A program made the translations under genes and the position numbers. Shown here piece after piece: positions 10,669-21,960 of a stretch of 64,000 bases of DNA. The stretch is from Aradus depressus (Eukaryota; Arthropoda; Insecta; Hemiptera; Aradidae). The DNA is taken from the NCBI GenBank assembly GCA_963662175.1, contig OY759226.1, forward strand, positions 26,566,065-26,630,064, in the 5' to 3' direction. The notes under the pieces are model-generated. The model saw only the letters and a list, made by a program, of their open reading frames with translations. It searched no databases and was not told where the DNA came from. Position 1 is the stretch's first letter. Each line of letters begins with the position of its first letter.

Positions 10669-11124
10669 ATAAATAAATAAAACAAACTTATTTTCGAAAT
10701 ATTGTCTATTCCACCAAAGATATTTACAAAACTACCGGTTTCGGCCTCACACCATCATCAGGTCTAGTTATGAACTAAGTGAGAGATAGGGACAAAATCG
10801 ATATTGAGAATAAAAGCAAAGTTTATAGTTTAGAGTGCGCGACGTGCAGTCAATTATACATTGGACAGACGGGACGTCGTTTTAAAGACAGAATTAAAGA
10901 ACATACAGCCGAAATAAAGAACCGAGACAACCGTTCATTCAAATAAATGTTTTAAATAAATAAAACAAACTTATTTTTGAAATATTGTCTATTCCACCAA
11001 AGATATTAACAAAACTACCGGTTTCGGCCTTACATCATCGTCAGGTCTAGTTATGAACTAAGTCACTTAGTAAATATCTTTGGTGGAATAAACAATATTT
11101 CAAAAATAAGTTTGTTTTATTTAG
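10669..11124 (+). mobile_element. Penelope-like element (PLE) remnant with terminal repeats
   Basis: Two direct repeats of about 110 bp (10669-10780 and 10954-11063) bracket a GIY-YIG coding fragment. A third, inverted partial copy follows at 11064-11124. Each direct repeat carries ACCGGTTTCGGCC and a TCATCAG/TCGTCAG block, the minus-strand form of CTGANGA...GAAA...ACCGGT. Direct or inverted LTR-like repeats around a GIY-YIG ORF are characteristic of PLEs. Confidence 0.8.
10788..10946 (+). pseudogene. PLE GIY-YIG endonuclease fragment
   Basis: The 52-codon frame reads KVYSLECATCSQLYIGQTGR, then RIKEH. YIGQTGR, the CxxC pair between the degenerate GIY (VYS) and YIG, and the following EH are the signature of PLE GIY-YIG endonucleases, which cut the target for insertion. 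The reverse transcriptase that should lie upstream is absent. Stop TAA at 10944-10946. Clearly a remnant, though this block has no internal stop. Confidence 0.85.
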
Positions 11125-11269
11125 TTTCCGAAACGTTAGACAAATACTGAGTTTTTTTTTTTTTTTTACAAGACAAAACCTTTACTTCCGTCAACATTGT
11201 AAAGATACTGTCGACATCATCAATCATTGTGACCAAATACATTAGAAAGAACCATTTTAACATTTATAT

Positions 11270-11345
11270 TGTCTAAATCCACAAAAAATATATACTTATA
11301 TGGTGTACCGGTTTCGGCTTAAGCCCTCGTGAGATCAAAGTTCAA
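11270..11345 (-). repeat. pLTR-like motif copy
   Basis: ACCGGTTTCGGCTTAAGCCC at 11307-11326. On the minus strand the hairpin GGCTTAAGCC is perfect and followed by GAAACCGGT. The preceding box is CTCACGA (11328-11334), off-consensus. Confidence 0.55.
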
Positions 11346-12112
11346 TAGAAAGTTGCCATGGTGTAAGCTGAGAATGTTACACTGTATTTTTTGTTGAATT
11401 AGACAATGTACATTTCAAAAAATGTTTTCCCTTTTATTTGTATTATTGTATATTATTTATATGATAAAATACATCCTCTATAATATTTAGTAATAAATTA
11501 CTAATTTAAAATCTGGGCGATGATAATCTCAGCGCCATTTAAATTCAACAGAAGAGGTGCAGTTTGTCAAATAAAAGGCGGGGGTGCATGTCTTGGCAAC
11601 GCTGCAATCAGCTGGTATGTATTAATCGATTCTAATTAAAGTCCCGAAATATAACGAATTTTAAAATATAGTACCATTTCATTGGAAATATTCTGTAGAA
11701 TAACTTACCTTAGCTATACTGGTTCTTCTCTGAACAGGTTCCGATGGCGGAAAGTTAACGTTAGGGTGAACATTTGTCTTCAGCGATGATGTCTAACCTC
11801 CAAGAGACATAACTTCAGGAAATAGTTCTCACTTCCTACTGCACCCAATAGCAGACCCTGAAAAAGAAGGGAAAATCTCAAAAATTTCCATTTTTTGAAA
11901 ACAGTGTAGTGAAAATGTTTGAACATTTCAAAATTTTCGATAAATAATATAGACTTATAAACATCTTAAGAAACTACTAGAAATTTGGACTCTATTGGAT
12001 ACGTGGTTGTCAGAGAAACGAGGAAGCAGACCGATTGGTCAGGTGAGCCTTTCATAGGCCCCGAGCCTGTACAGTAGGGTAACTTTCTGATACTCTGTAT
12101 TCATGATTAAAA
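11346..12112. other. Unassigned spacer
   Basis: AT-rich. No ORF, tandem repeat or named element recognised. Confidence 0.35.
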
Positions 12113-13060
12113 ATAAAATAAATAAAATAACTTTATTGACATTCTTTTAGAACAAAAGCCTCTCCTTTTGGAGGTTTTGAGTCTACTGCTCTTTCAACAG
12201 AAGAAATCAGAAAATAAATTAACGAATGTTCCTAAATTAAATTAAATTATTTCTTAAGTATAACTGTTACTTCTTGATTAAAAGTAAAATAAAAATAAAA
12301 CAAGATAGAACAAAACAAAAGTAAAAAGTAAAAATGAGGGTTATTTCTTAAATAGTGCTGAAACACATCTGTTCCATGTTTCTCTGCTGCTGGCCACTGT
12401 GCACCATCCATCCCCTATTCTCTCCACTATCTCGTCCCTCCACCGCAGTCCTCGTCTTCCTTTTCCTCTTCTTCTGTCTCTTGGAATCCACTCCATGCAG
12501 ACTTTAGCCCATCGTCGAAGATCCATCCTTGTCACATGCCCGGCCCATCTCCACTTCATCAAGTGTGCTTCCTTCTGGAGGCTTCTTACCCTCACCTTCC
12601 GTAGAACCTCGCTGCTTCTTATCCTGTCACTTATCTTTATTCCAAGCTCCTCATCATCCTAAATTGGTTTACTTCCAAACGACGATCCAGCTTCTGTGTC
12701 AGCGACCAGGTCTGTGCACCATATAGGATGGATGGATAGACGCAGCTCATCATGATTTTGGCTTTCAGGTCAACTGCAATATCTCCCTTAAGTATTTTTT
12801 TCAAAGACCAGTATTTTCTCCATCCTGCTCTAATTCTGCAGTTCACCTCTTTCTCTGTTCGTGATTGGAAAGTCAATGTTTGCCCCAGGAACCGGTATTC
12901 ATCCACATACTCTATCTCTTCTTTGTGAACTATGATGCATTCTCTTCTTGAATTGGTCATAACTTTTGTCTTTTCCGGGTTTAGCGTCAGTCCTACTTTC
13001 CTGCTGGTGGTGGTTAGCTGCGATATCATTGTCATTTCATTCATGATTGCTGTTTAGAAA
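12113..13060 (-). pseudogene. LINE 3' end (RTE-like reverse transcriptase C-terminus), frameshifted
   Basis: Two minus-strand frames belong to one protein. 13044-12637 begins just after the catalytic core: LNPEKTKVM, YRFLGQTL, SILYGAQTWSLT. 12630-12341 continues with KWRWAGHVTRMDLRRWAK, RRGLRWRDEI and ends FKK-stop. The order 'YGAQTW' then 'WAGHV.RM' then 'RWRDE' is typical of RTE-like LINE ORFs. A frameshift near 12640-12655 separates them. The 3' UTR carries an AATAAA (minus strand, near 12130) and an AT-rich tail. 5'-truncated. Confidence 0.85.
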
Positions 13061-13160
13061 TCAGCCCCCTCTGCTCCATGTTATTATTTTATTTTCTAGG
13101 GTTGATAGGTGGGGATTGGTCAACTTGAAGTGACTAGTGACCAATGAATATATATATACT

Positions 13161-13224
13161 TTTTTTTTGATTAGTATCATTTGAAATATCTGCTATAAAT
13201 TATAATATATAACTCTCTCTCTCT

Positions 13225-13322
<98 letters not shown>

Positions 13323-13388
13323 TATAGAAAGAGAGAGAGATATTATAATTTATAGCAGATATTACAAATGAAACTAATAAAAAAAAAG
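13161..13388. repeat. Palindrome with (AT)n core
   Basis: Arms 13161-13228 and 13320-13388 are near-perfect inverted copies (ATATCTGCTATAAATTATAA, then a CT/GA run). They flank about 90 bp of pure AT dinucleotide. Confidence 0.9.
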
Positions 13389-13724
13389 AGTAGTTAATAT
13401 ATTTTTTTAAGAGAAAAGTAATATAATATATTATCTACCAGTTGGATTGTCTATTACTGAAATATGATTTAGACGTTTTTAGTATTACGTTGAAGATATG
13501 AGACCACTGAAAAAAAACATTATGAAATATGACTCCATTTAAAAAAGTTAATAGCATATATTTCATCTGCAAAATTGGTCTTCAAAAATATAATTAATAC
13601 TTCAGGCATACAAACTGACAAGAAGCGTGTTTATTGTTCTAATTTGTTTTTATATTTAAGTTAACAATTTAGAATCTGAAGTGAAACCATGTAATCAGCT
13701 GTCACTCGTTAATAATGGCTGCAC

Positions 13725-13810
13725 AACCGATCAGGGCAGATGATGAGGACAACCTTAAAAGCCGGGTAGCAAAAATTAATAAAATGTGTGCGACGTCAGA
13801 ATTTATTTTA
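13725..13810 (+). repeat. pLTR-like repeat fragment
   Basis: GATGATGAGGACAACCTTAAAAGCCGGGTAGC aligns, with substitutions, to the right arm of the foldback at 40722-40755. It makes up the start of a 109-codon ORF (13715-14044), which is therefore repeat-derived. Confidence 0.6.
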
Positions 13811-14254
13811 TTTTATACAAGGACAACATCTATTGTCTTCCAACCAAATCGGTCAATGGGAAAAGAGAGGGCTCAATTCAAGAATTTTAATAATTCTCAA
13901 TGTAACGAACGAATCAAGATGAAATTTAATGTGAAGATTCATCAAGTCCCTGAGTGTGATACCAATAGATTTTTAACCAATGCGGTACACTGTTTTCTGG
14001 GAGACGGTGAATTCGCACTGGGGAAGTTGGTAATTCAAAATTGATAGGTATGGTCGTAAAGGTACATATATGAAATTTCGTGTCGATATATTCATTAGTA
14101 TTGGCACTTATTGTATAATAATATAATTAATAATATTTAAAGATGTAAACTTGAAAATTTTGACCACTTTTTGACCCATTTAATTGTATATTATCTATTC
14201 TCTAGATGAACGGACGGTTTCTCCATCTGATACAAGTGTTCAGAAGAGACAAAG

Positions 14255-14375
14255 AAATATTTACAACTGTATAAAAAATATATACAACAAGCAAATGTGC
14301 TGTAGTAGAAAGAAATGGCAAAATGTCAAGTGAGGAGAAATTACCCAGTGGTGACACTCCCACACTCTGACTCCG
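14255..14375 (-). repeat. LINE 3' UTR-like repeat, copy 1
   Basis: ATACAACAAGCAAATGTGCT...ATGTCAAG...GGAGAAATTACCCAGTGGTGACACTCC is shared with 45597-45712. It resembles the antisense 3' ends of Jockey-like LINEs elsewhere in the window (CACCCAGTGGT block). Confidence 0.6.
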
Positions 14376-14854
14376 TCTTCTGGGAGGAGGTAGCCTATTT
14401 ATCTTGTAATGTTTATCTTTTATTTTGTAATTTATTAACATAATAGAAAATTACATACAAAACATATATACAATAATGTGGCCTTTTATGAAGACAAACT
14501 CAATGGCCTAAGTCGTCTTGAGGAGTCTAGATTTACATAAATAATATCTTATAATCTTATTTCTTATAAACTTATTAACAACTAATTTTTCTTTCTAAAA
14601 TACAAATAAAAATAAAATAATAAATATATCTTGGTTCCTATTTATTTATTTATTTAATTCACAGTTTCTGAAATCGTAAGCCTTTTTGCAATAATTTACC
14701 AGTAGTTGCCAATCTACTATTTAATAATTCCAACATAAATGAAGTATCTATGTTTTGTTTAAATATTTTATTTTTATACTCACTCATTTATATTTAGTAT
14801 ATAGTATTTGTTAAGTCATGGCTCAAGATGGTAGCAATACCCAAAGAACATACA

Positions 14855-15262
14855 ATACAATATATGAGGAGTTTGGAGCCAGAGTGGACCAACCCACAAT
14901 TTTTCGGAAAATGAGTTATTACCATCCTGATGTTGGCATAGGTTCCCTTTTTCAAAACCAGTGTGGATCACTTAGTTTCTTCACTTCAGTGATAGATAGC
15001 AGCACTTTAAGTTTAGTCCACAAATATTTTGTGCATATATTTTCAAAGTCACAATGGATCATACGGCCTTCAAAAACTTCATAGAACACAAAAAGGGATC
15101 ACTCATCCAATACTATTCTAAAATTTCAAGTATAAATAAATATTTGGGGCCCATTTATGGAGATAAATTAAATGTACTCAATTTTCAATTGCCATTTTCT
15201 TCCTGTTCAGTTTCAACCAGTTGGTCCGCTCTGGCTCCAAACTCCTCATATATATTTTGTGA
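14855..15262. repeat. Inverted repeat, about 36-bp arms
   Basis: ATATATGAGGAGTTTGGAGC... at about 14857-14892 is inverted at about 15225-15260. The spacer is about 330 bp. A pLTR-like TGTGAAATAAACAATATTTT follows at 15257. ORFs in the spacer show no domain. Confidence 0.75.
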
Positions 15263-15431
15263 AATAAACAATATTTTTTTTAAAATATGTTTTTTCTGTA
15301 TTTTGCACTCATTTATGGCTAATCACTGTCACTGGCTCATCTGAGAAAGAACTCTGGAGGAGTAACAGAAACTTTTACTCAAAATTTTTACTCACTTTCT
15401 TTTTTTATAAAAACAAAAATAATAATAATAA

Positions 15432-15620
15432 TAGTCATCGGTGATTCACTGGCAATGTACTTCCCAAGCTCGAATTATTTGTGTAATGAACTTGAACTAA
15501 GTTTTCACTCTCTCTCTAAACCTTTTATTTTTTCCTCTTCAATGTTGACTGAAAATCAATGTGTCTTTTACAGGGACTTCTCATTCCTCATATAAATTTT
15601 CTTATTGATCAATCATTAGA
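15432..15620 (-). repeat. R1 repeat, reverse, hairpin end
   Basis: Starts CATCGGTGATTCACTGGCAA, then TGTACTTCCCAAGCTCGAAT and 'TGAAAATCAATGTGTC'. The start is the CGGTGATTCACCG hairpin end of R1. Confidence 0.75.
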
Positions 15621-16439
15621 AAAAATTGTTTCACAATTTTTCAAAATCAATTTTTTTTTATTTGTCTTGTAGAGGATTACAAAGATTATATTTATAAAAA
15701 AACACAATTCTTAAACATAGACATATTGAATTAAACAAATGTTATGTTGAAGAACATTTGAAGAGTTGTGATCATCTCTAAAAAATATATATATATGTGT
15801 AAATAGAGGACAAAAAAATAATAAAGATAATGAAAAATGAATTAAAGTTCAGATTTTCATATTAAGTTTTTGTTAAATACTTGTTATTTACAGTTTAAGT
15901 ACAAAGTGTTTTGACGTAATGTTTATTACTTTGATTTTATTTAATGTCATTATAATATGTATATGCGTATGTATGTATGAAAGTACATATGTATATATAA
16001 ATATTTTTTTTTGTTTTGTTTTGCATTTCTCTTGGCTGTATGTATACAAGTAAATGTGCTCATTTATTATAATATTTAGAAATTTAGAAATTTAGAAATT
16101 TAGAAATTTATTAAGATGTAATATTCTTACTTTATTATTATATCGGATTTATATTCAAATTGTACCCCAACTCTCTACAACAAGCCTTAATAATAGGCTT
16201 CAATGTAGTAATAAATAAATAAAATAAATAAATATATATATATGTATAATATTAAATGCGTTTTTAGATCTTGGTATCTTTTTGAGGAACATTGATTTGT
16301 TACTAAGTGTAATGAATCAGAAAAAAAAAAATTGTATGCTACTTAATTGAAAATTAAATATTGACCGAGTTCCTCGCCAGGAAAATCCAGTTTCTAACAT
16401 TATTTTTGTGCTAAAATTTAGTAGTACCATCTTTAGTTT
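15621..16439. other. AT-rich spacer with small microsatellites
   Basis: TTTAGAAA units (10 bp, about four copies) lie at about 16076-16115. AATAAATA runs lie near 16210-16240. Nothing else supported. Confidence 0.45.
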
Positions 16440-16535
16440 ATAACCTGACGATAGTTTAATGCCAAAACCGGTAATTTTTTTATACATTATTTTGTGAAAT
16501 AGTCAATATTTCCAAAATTAAGTTTGTTTTCTTCT
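16440..16535 (+). repeat. pLTR-like repeat fragment
   Basis: CTGACGA (16445-16451), then TAGTTTAATGCC, AAAACCGGT and TATTTTGTGAAATAGTCAAT. Same layout as the PLE repeats at 10.7-11.1 kb on the opposite strand. The GAAA box is mutated to AAAA. Confidence 0.6.
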
Positions 16536-17034
16536 TTTTGTTATTTATTTATTGTTAAACACAGAGATTGTGTTGGATGGCTAGTTGCCGAAGCCATTAA
16601 GGAAAAAAAATATATAGGATATTAATTCTGACAAGCAGAACTCCATGCAGAACTGTAAAACTCCTTCGAAGATTTGCCTAGGCTACACTATTGTAAGGTA
16701 CTTCACATGACCCTGGTAAAGTATACGGATAAGACAAGATCTAAGGAAACTTAGATTGGACCGAACACTGTAAGTAGATCGGGTCTAAAGGAGGGTACCG
16801 TAGTCTGATAGTGTAATCTCGAAGTAATGATTGGCTACTTACTTTAAACGTACGTAGAGCCCAGCATTACGATACTAAGATGGAAGCGGGGAGATTGTCC
16901 AGCGGTAAAGCTCCAGATCGAATCACAACAAAAGGACCGGATATCTCCTCCCCCCCCCCCCCCCCCCGCCCTTCAAGAACTATCAAGAACCTCCCCCCTT
17001 CACCCTTCTTCTACAGATTGTAGACATCCTGGGA

Positions 17035-17395
17035 CTTCTCTCACAAAGGATAAGACTCTAAAATATATATCGTTCCCCAGTTATATAACGGAAGAGATGT
17101 AATCGATGTTAAGTTTCCAAGGAAATTTCATGTTTTTTCCGATCCCCTCAATCGGGGAATGGGAGGGAGGAAAGAAAAATCCTGTCTTTGTGGAGTCTCT
17201 GAGCACGATGCTTCCCAAAAGAAAGAATAAATCCCTCCACTCGAAGTAATATCTGTGGACGACCATAAGGACGAAACCTATAGACTTTCAGCCATATCTT
17301 CTGAGCGAATGCATCGACATGAAATTTTATATCTGATTGAGCAGTGCGGAGAAAGCCACCTATTGATTTTAAAGTCAAATTGAAGAAAAAAAAGT
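17035..17395 (+). repeat. R1 repeat, forward
   Basis: GTTATATAACGGAAGAGATGTAATCGATGTTAAG, then 'GAATGCATCGACATGAAATTTTATAT'. Interrupted by unrelated-looking sequence at 17165-17270. A C17 run lies upstream at about 16951-16967. Confidence 0.6.
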
Positions 17396-17529
17396 TCGTT
17401 AATTAAAAATAAATCGAGCTAAGAAGTATATTGTACGGTTTTTCTTTTTGTCAATATGGCAAAATCATATAACATACTTATGTATAAATATATATCTTTA
17501 AAAAGGAGCCATTCTGTGATAATGATAAC

Positions 17530-17730
17530 GAATATTGAGAGATGTGTGGTCTGGAAGTAATGGACAGTACATACCATTTTCTCGCTATTTGCCCAAGACT
17601 CAGTGATATTAGGTTGAAATGGTTTGCAAGAGGACAACTAACCGGCGATGAAATGATGAGGTACTTGAATGGAAAATGTTGGACCTCTCTTGCTAATTAT
17701 TGTAGACGTGCCAAAATCATCATATTTTAA
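17530..17730 (+). pseudogene. LINE ORF2 C-terminal stub (CCHC finger)
   Basis: The frame reads EMCGLEVMDSTYHFLAICPR, the Cx2C...H...C finger that ends many LINE ORF2 proteins. The codon for the first cysteine is TGA in this copy. Stop at 17728-17730; an AT-rich 3' tail follows to about 18170. Confidence 0.72.
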
Positions 17731-18175
17731 CCAGAATACAATTTTTATTCATTATTGTGTTTTAATGCTATTCTATTATTCCTAATATTACTTATTACTG
17801 TTTATTCATAGTATTACTTACTATTTATTAATCTTTTTAAGTCGTATTAATTTTTATTATCATTTTATAAAAAGGTTCAAATCTTATGATTCATTATTAA
17901 TATCTGAAATTAATATTAGTATACTGAACCAGAATATTATGATTATTTGGGTGTAAAATTTAAAGGTCAAAAATATATATTGTTTGTACTTAATTATTTC
18001 TTAATTTAATTTTTTTACATAATTTCTTTTTTATTTGTAAATTATGACGACTACACTCTGACGGTCATCTGATCAAGAGGTCGTCTTTGGTATAAGATTT
18101 TTTATTTTCAAATTATTTGTATATGTGTAGTTTATTTGTAAATAAATAAAGACTTAATAAATATATATACATATA

Positions 18176-20060
18176 TACAGGTATATATGTCTATGTCATC
18201 GGTCTATGAAATTAAAAAAAAAAAATAGAAGTACTCTTGTTAACCCCGTTAATAATGCATGGATAAATTAAATTTTTTTTATATGAATAAATACATATAT
18301 TTAGCCATTTTTAATCAAGTTATATCATCTGAATAGTAATTGTAGATATCTTCTCCGACCTCTCTGGACTTAGAGCTTACAAATATTTGTGCGAATATAC
18401 ACCGAATGCTTCAAACATCAAACGAATACAAGATATTTCTATCCGAAACAAGTCTACTAAACCCACAGACACTTATACTCCAAAACTTATTTACACACCA
18501 ATCCACAAGTTGGAAACATTTAAAATCCAAATTAACCCCACAATCTCCCCCGAAGATTAAAAAGTTCTTGCCATAGAGATCTCCTTTCACAAAGTCATGT
18601 CAGGAGGGTTCACCACTCAGTGTTTTTCTTCTTTCAAATCTTTTCCTTTTATAAAAAATATAAAAAAAACGTATGTTTTCAAAAATGCTGCCTATTTCAC
18701 AAAACATATATAATCTATGAGAATATATTATACACATTTTGAGAAATAGACAATATTTAAAAAAAACAAAAACTTTTTCTTAATTTTTTATTAACTGTTT
18801 CACTTATTTCTCTGTAGAAACACTATATCTCAGTGAAAAATGTTAAGTATCATAATTTTTTATAAAGATCGCAAATAGGTTTCCGATTCAAGACACATAT
18901 ATTTTCCAATTATTGAAGGTATTATATCAGATAATTCATTTCTCTGTATAACGATAAGTTACCTACTTCAAAAGTTGGCTAGAACAAAGTTCTGATAAAG
19001 TAATGACACAAAGTCATCATAACAGAGGGACGCACTGGACCTCCACTAATATATCAGATAATATTAAAAGCCTTTTTAGTCTCAAAATATTTCATCTTTT
19101 ACTTTCATTTTTATTTTCACCAATTGTAGAACAATATTTCGTCCATTACAGACATTATCAAGTTCACATACATCTGAAAATTATATTATGATACAATTAC
19201 TTTACTTCTCATCCTTCCTTTTATTATTATCATTAAAATCAATTCAGGTTAATACTAATAACTAATTTTATATACTATTATAATTAGATACATTACATCT
19301 CCAAACGTTGATACATATATAAGGTAGACTTGTTTTGGATAGAAATATCTTGTATTCGTTTGATGTTTGAAGCATTCGGTGTATATTCTCACCAATATTT
19401 GTATACCATAAGTCCAGAGAGGTCGGAGAAGATATCTACAATTACTTTATTCAGATGATATTTATGTATTTATTTATATTAAAAAAATATCAATTATCCA
19501 CTATATTGTGCATTACGGGTTAACGAGGGTACTTCTATTTTTTTATTTTTTTTTTCATCGGTAGATATGTATATATATAAATAATATATAATTGTAGAAC
19601 AATATTTCGTCCATTACAGACATTATCAAGTTCACATACATCTGAAAATGATATTATGATACAATTATTTACTTTACTTCTCATCCTTCCTTTTATTATT
19701 ATCATTAAAATCAATTCAGGTTAATAACTAAATTTATACACTATTATAATTAGATACATTAATATCTCCTTACCTTACACATGTATCAACATTGGGAGAT
19801 GTAATGTATCTAATTATAATAGTATATAAAATTAGTTATTAACCTGAATTGATTTTAATAATAATAATAAAAGGAAGGATGAGAAGTAAAGTAATTGTAT
19901 CATAATATAATTTTCAGATGTATGTGAACTTGATAATGTCTGTAATGGACGAAATATTGTTCTACAATTGGTGAAAATAAAAATGAAAGAAAAAGATGAA
20001 ATATTTTTAAACTAAAAAGGCTTTTAATATTATCTGATATAATACCTTCAATCATTTTTG
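18176..20060. mobile_element. Cluster of inverted and direct repeats (PLE/LINE mosaic)
   Basis: 18180-18445 is inverted at 19320-19590. A 200-bp unit (TTGTAGAACAATATTTCGTC ... ATTAGATACATTA) occurs directly at 19125-19325 and 19590-19790 and inverted at 19795-19985. The inverted copy extends to about 20040 opposite 19040-19125. The unit contains TTGATAATGTCTGTAATGGA followed by CGAAAT, the same hairpin-then-GAAA layout as the pLTR-like repeats, although its first box is off-consensus. Repeated terminal units in both orientations fit a PLE. Confidence 0.7.
18335..18640 (+). pseudogene. Degenerate Jockey-like LINE C-terminus
   Basis: Homologous to the better copy at 21582-21953 (minus): 'CTTCTCCGACCTCTCTGGAC', 'AACATCAAACGAATACAAG' and 'CACACCAATCC' correspond to its SDLSGL/LRPLWTYGLQ, SNIRRIQ and LHTNPEI regions. 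Many frame breaks. A 110-bp piece is repeated inverted at 19340-19455. Confidence 0.65.
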
Positions 20061-20894
20061 AAGCTGTGCTTCTTATGGGACGCCTGGGAGTTGGGGGTCA
20101 ACGAGAAAAAACATTAACGTAACGCTGTTTGTTCTAAATAGTTCTGGATCTCACGGCTAAATGTCAGCAATCAAATTAGACTAATACTACTGTTTTCTGC
20201 CGCTAGATGCAAGCACCTGTCAATATATACATATCTCTATGTATATATAAATATGGCAACACTGGTTTGCTCTTCTGTACGTCCTTTGATCTGTGAATTT
20301 GAGGCTACACACCGACTTAAGTGTCCGCTCTCCCTCTAAACCTTTAGTATCATTACTTGGTCGACTCATAACTTCAGTTGTTGCTCTTTCTTTTGATCAC
20401 TGAAATTGACTTTATACCCCTCATACACATTACACCCTCATACGTATATTTCCACTTTCCCTATAAACTTTCAATCTCTTTATTGATGGACTCTTACCTT
20501 ATTTGAGGTGCCCCTATCTACCGTCATTGTTCTATTAATTTAAGGAATGAACACAAATATATATATATTTCTTTATTCACAATATATAATTTACGAATTG
20601 ATTTTTTTTTTTTGGTTCAGAAAAATAAAATTTGAACAAGTATAATTCTTAAAAAATTGCGAGATCTCCGTGAACCGAGCTGATGTCAGGACGCTACGCT
20701 TCTATTAGCTGATCATTTTTTCTTTCTTTTTCGGGACCCACACCGTCTTTTTATTGTTTATGTATACCAGGTCAGCTGGTAGTTCAATTCCAACAAAAAA
20801 AAACATTAGTAGGTGTCTTACTCAGGAATCCAAAATGGAGTTTTGAATTATCATATTAAATTCTAGGTATCGTCCTGATCGATCTTTGGTTTGT
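20061..20894. other. Unassigned spacer with weak R1 similarity
   Basis: 20310-20410 loosely resembles R1 ('CTCTCCCTCTAAACC', 'CACTGAAATTGAC'). No gene. Confidence 0.35.
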
Positions 20895-21075
20895 TACCTC
20901 GCAAGTGGTTAGCTCATTTGAGTGAAAATCAATTGGTGTCGCTCATATGACCGTTCCGAATACACATAAAACAAGTTATATTCATTCTATCAAGGTTTAT
21001 CATATTCACATACACGAAATTGGAATTTTTCAACTATTAAATAACTGCCTCTATACTTCGTATAGCTGGACATGT
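20895..21075 (-). repeat. R1 repeat, reverse
   Basis: 'TGAAAATCAATTGGTGTCGCTCAT', 'TATTCATTCTATCAAGGTT' and 'CCTCTATACTTCGTATAGCTGGACATG' blocks. Confidence 0.7.
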
Positions 21076-21399
21076 AAAATTGTGATGTTCTAAAACCTTG
21101 CTTATGGTATTTTATTGTCAGCCCTTTTCAAGTTTTGATTTAAAATAAAATATCAGTAACTGAAGAGAGAAAAGCAAACATTTTTTACTTATTTTGTTTA
21201 AACTTCAATTTAAGTAATGAAAAAAAAAGGAATTAAATAAACAGAGAGTCCTCTTCCCCATTCTTATGAAATAATAAATAATGAAAGAATAATAAAAAAA
21301 ATGTATCACAGTTTATTTTCATCTGCGGATGAAAATTTCTGTTTTTGTTTCCTCAGATGAAACTTCTAGAGGAAACTCAGTGATCGTTTCTATTTAATT

Positions 21400-21960
21400 T
21401 CCACTTTTTTTTATTTATTTATCTTAAGCCACAACTATGTAAAAAATGCACAACCAGCGGCTGGGCTGACATGTAGGTACTATCCAAAATAATAAAAATA
21501 AAATAAAATAATAAAAATAAATATGACATGAAAGGCTTGAGAGAGGAAAAACACCCAGCGGTGAATCCTCATGACATCACTTCACAACAGGAGGTCTCTA
21601 TGCCAAACTCTCTTTAATCTTCTTGGGGGATTGTGGGGTAAATTTGTACTTAAGATTTTGCGAATTTCCGGATTGGTGTGTAAGTAAATTTTGGTGTAGA
21701 AATGTTGGTATAAATGTTTAATGGTTGTGTCTATGGATGTGATGTTCAAGTCGCGGTGTAAAGTCTTGTTGCTAACGTATGGTGGGCATTGCGTGACCAG
21801 TCGGAGAGACTTGGATTGAAATACCTGTATTCTTCTGATGTTCGAAGTCTTGGCTGTATCATATATTTGTAAGCCATAGGTCCAGAGAGGTCGGAGAAGA
21901 TAGGTATTACAATTTAGTTTTTGGCGAGTAGATAATTTAGAACGCCTATTCAAAATTAAT
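21400..21960 (-). pseudogene. Jockey-like LINE ORF2 C-terminus and 3' UTR
   Basis: Minus-strand frame 21953-21582: RRSKLSTRQKL, LRPLWTYGLQIYDTAKTSNI, QSKSLRLVTQCPPYVSN, LHRDLNIT. This is the C-terminal region of a Jockey/R1-like reverse transcriptase ORF and is uninterrupted over 123 codons. The 3' UTR (21582-21400) has the GAGAGG...CACCCAGCGGTG block seen at 36.0 and 50.0 kb and ends in AT-rich runs. 5'-truncated. Confidence 0.82.

Noticed and set aside
13715..14044. 109-codon ORF as a gene
   Set aside because: Its start matches the pLTR-like repeat and its middle and end match R1 blocks. The open frame is accidental.
14818..15344. Two overlapping ORFs near 15 kb
   Set aside because: They lie in the spacer and arm of an inverted repeat, with no domain and no codon bias.
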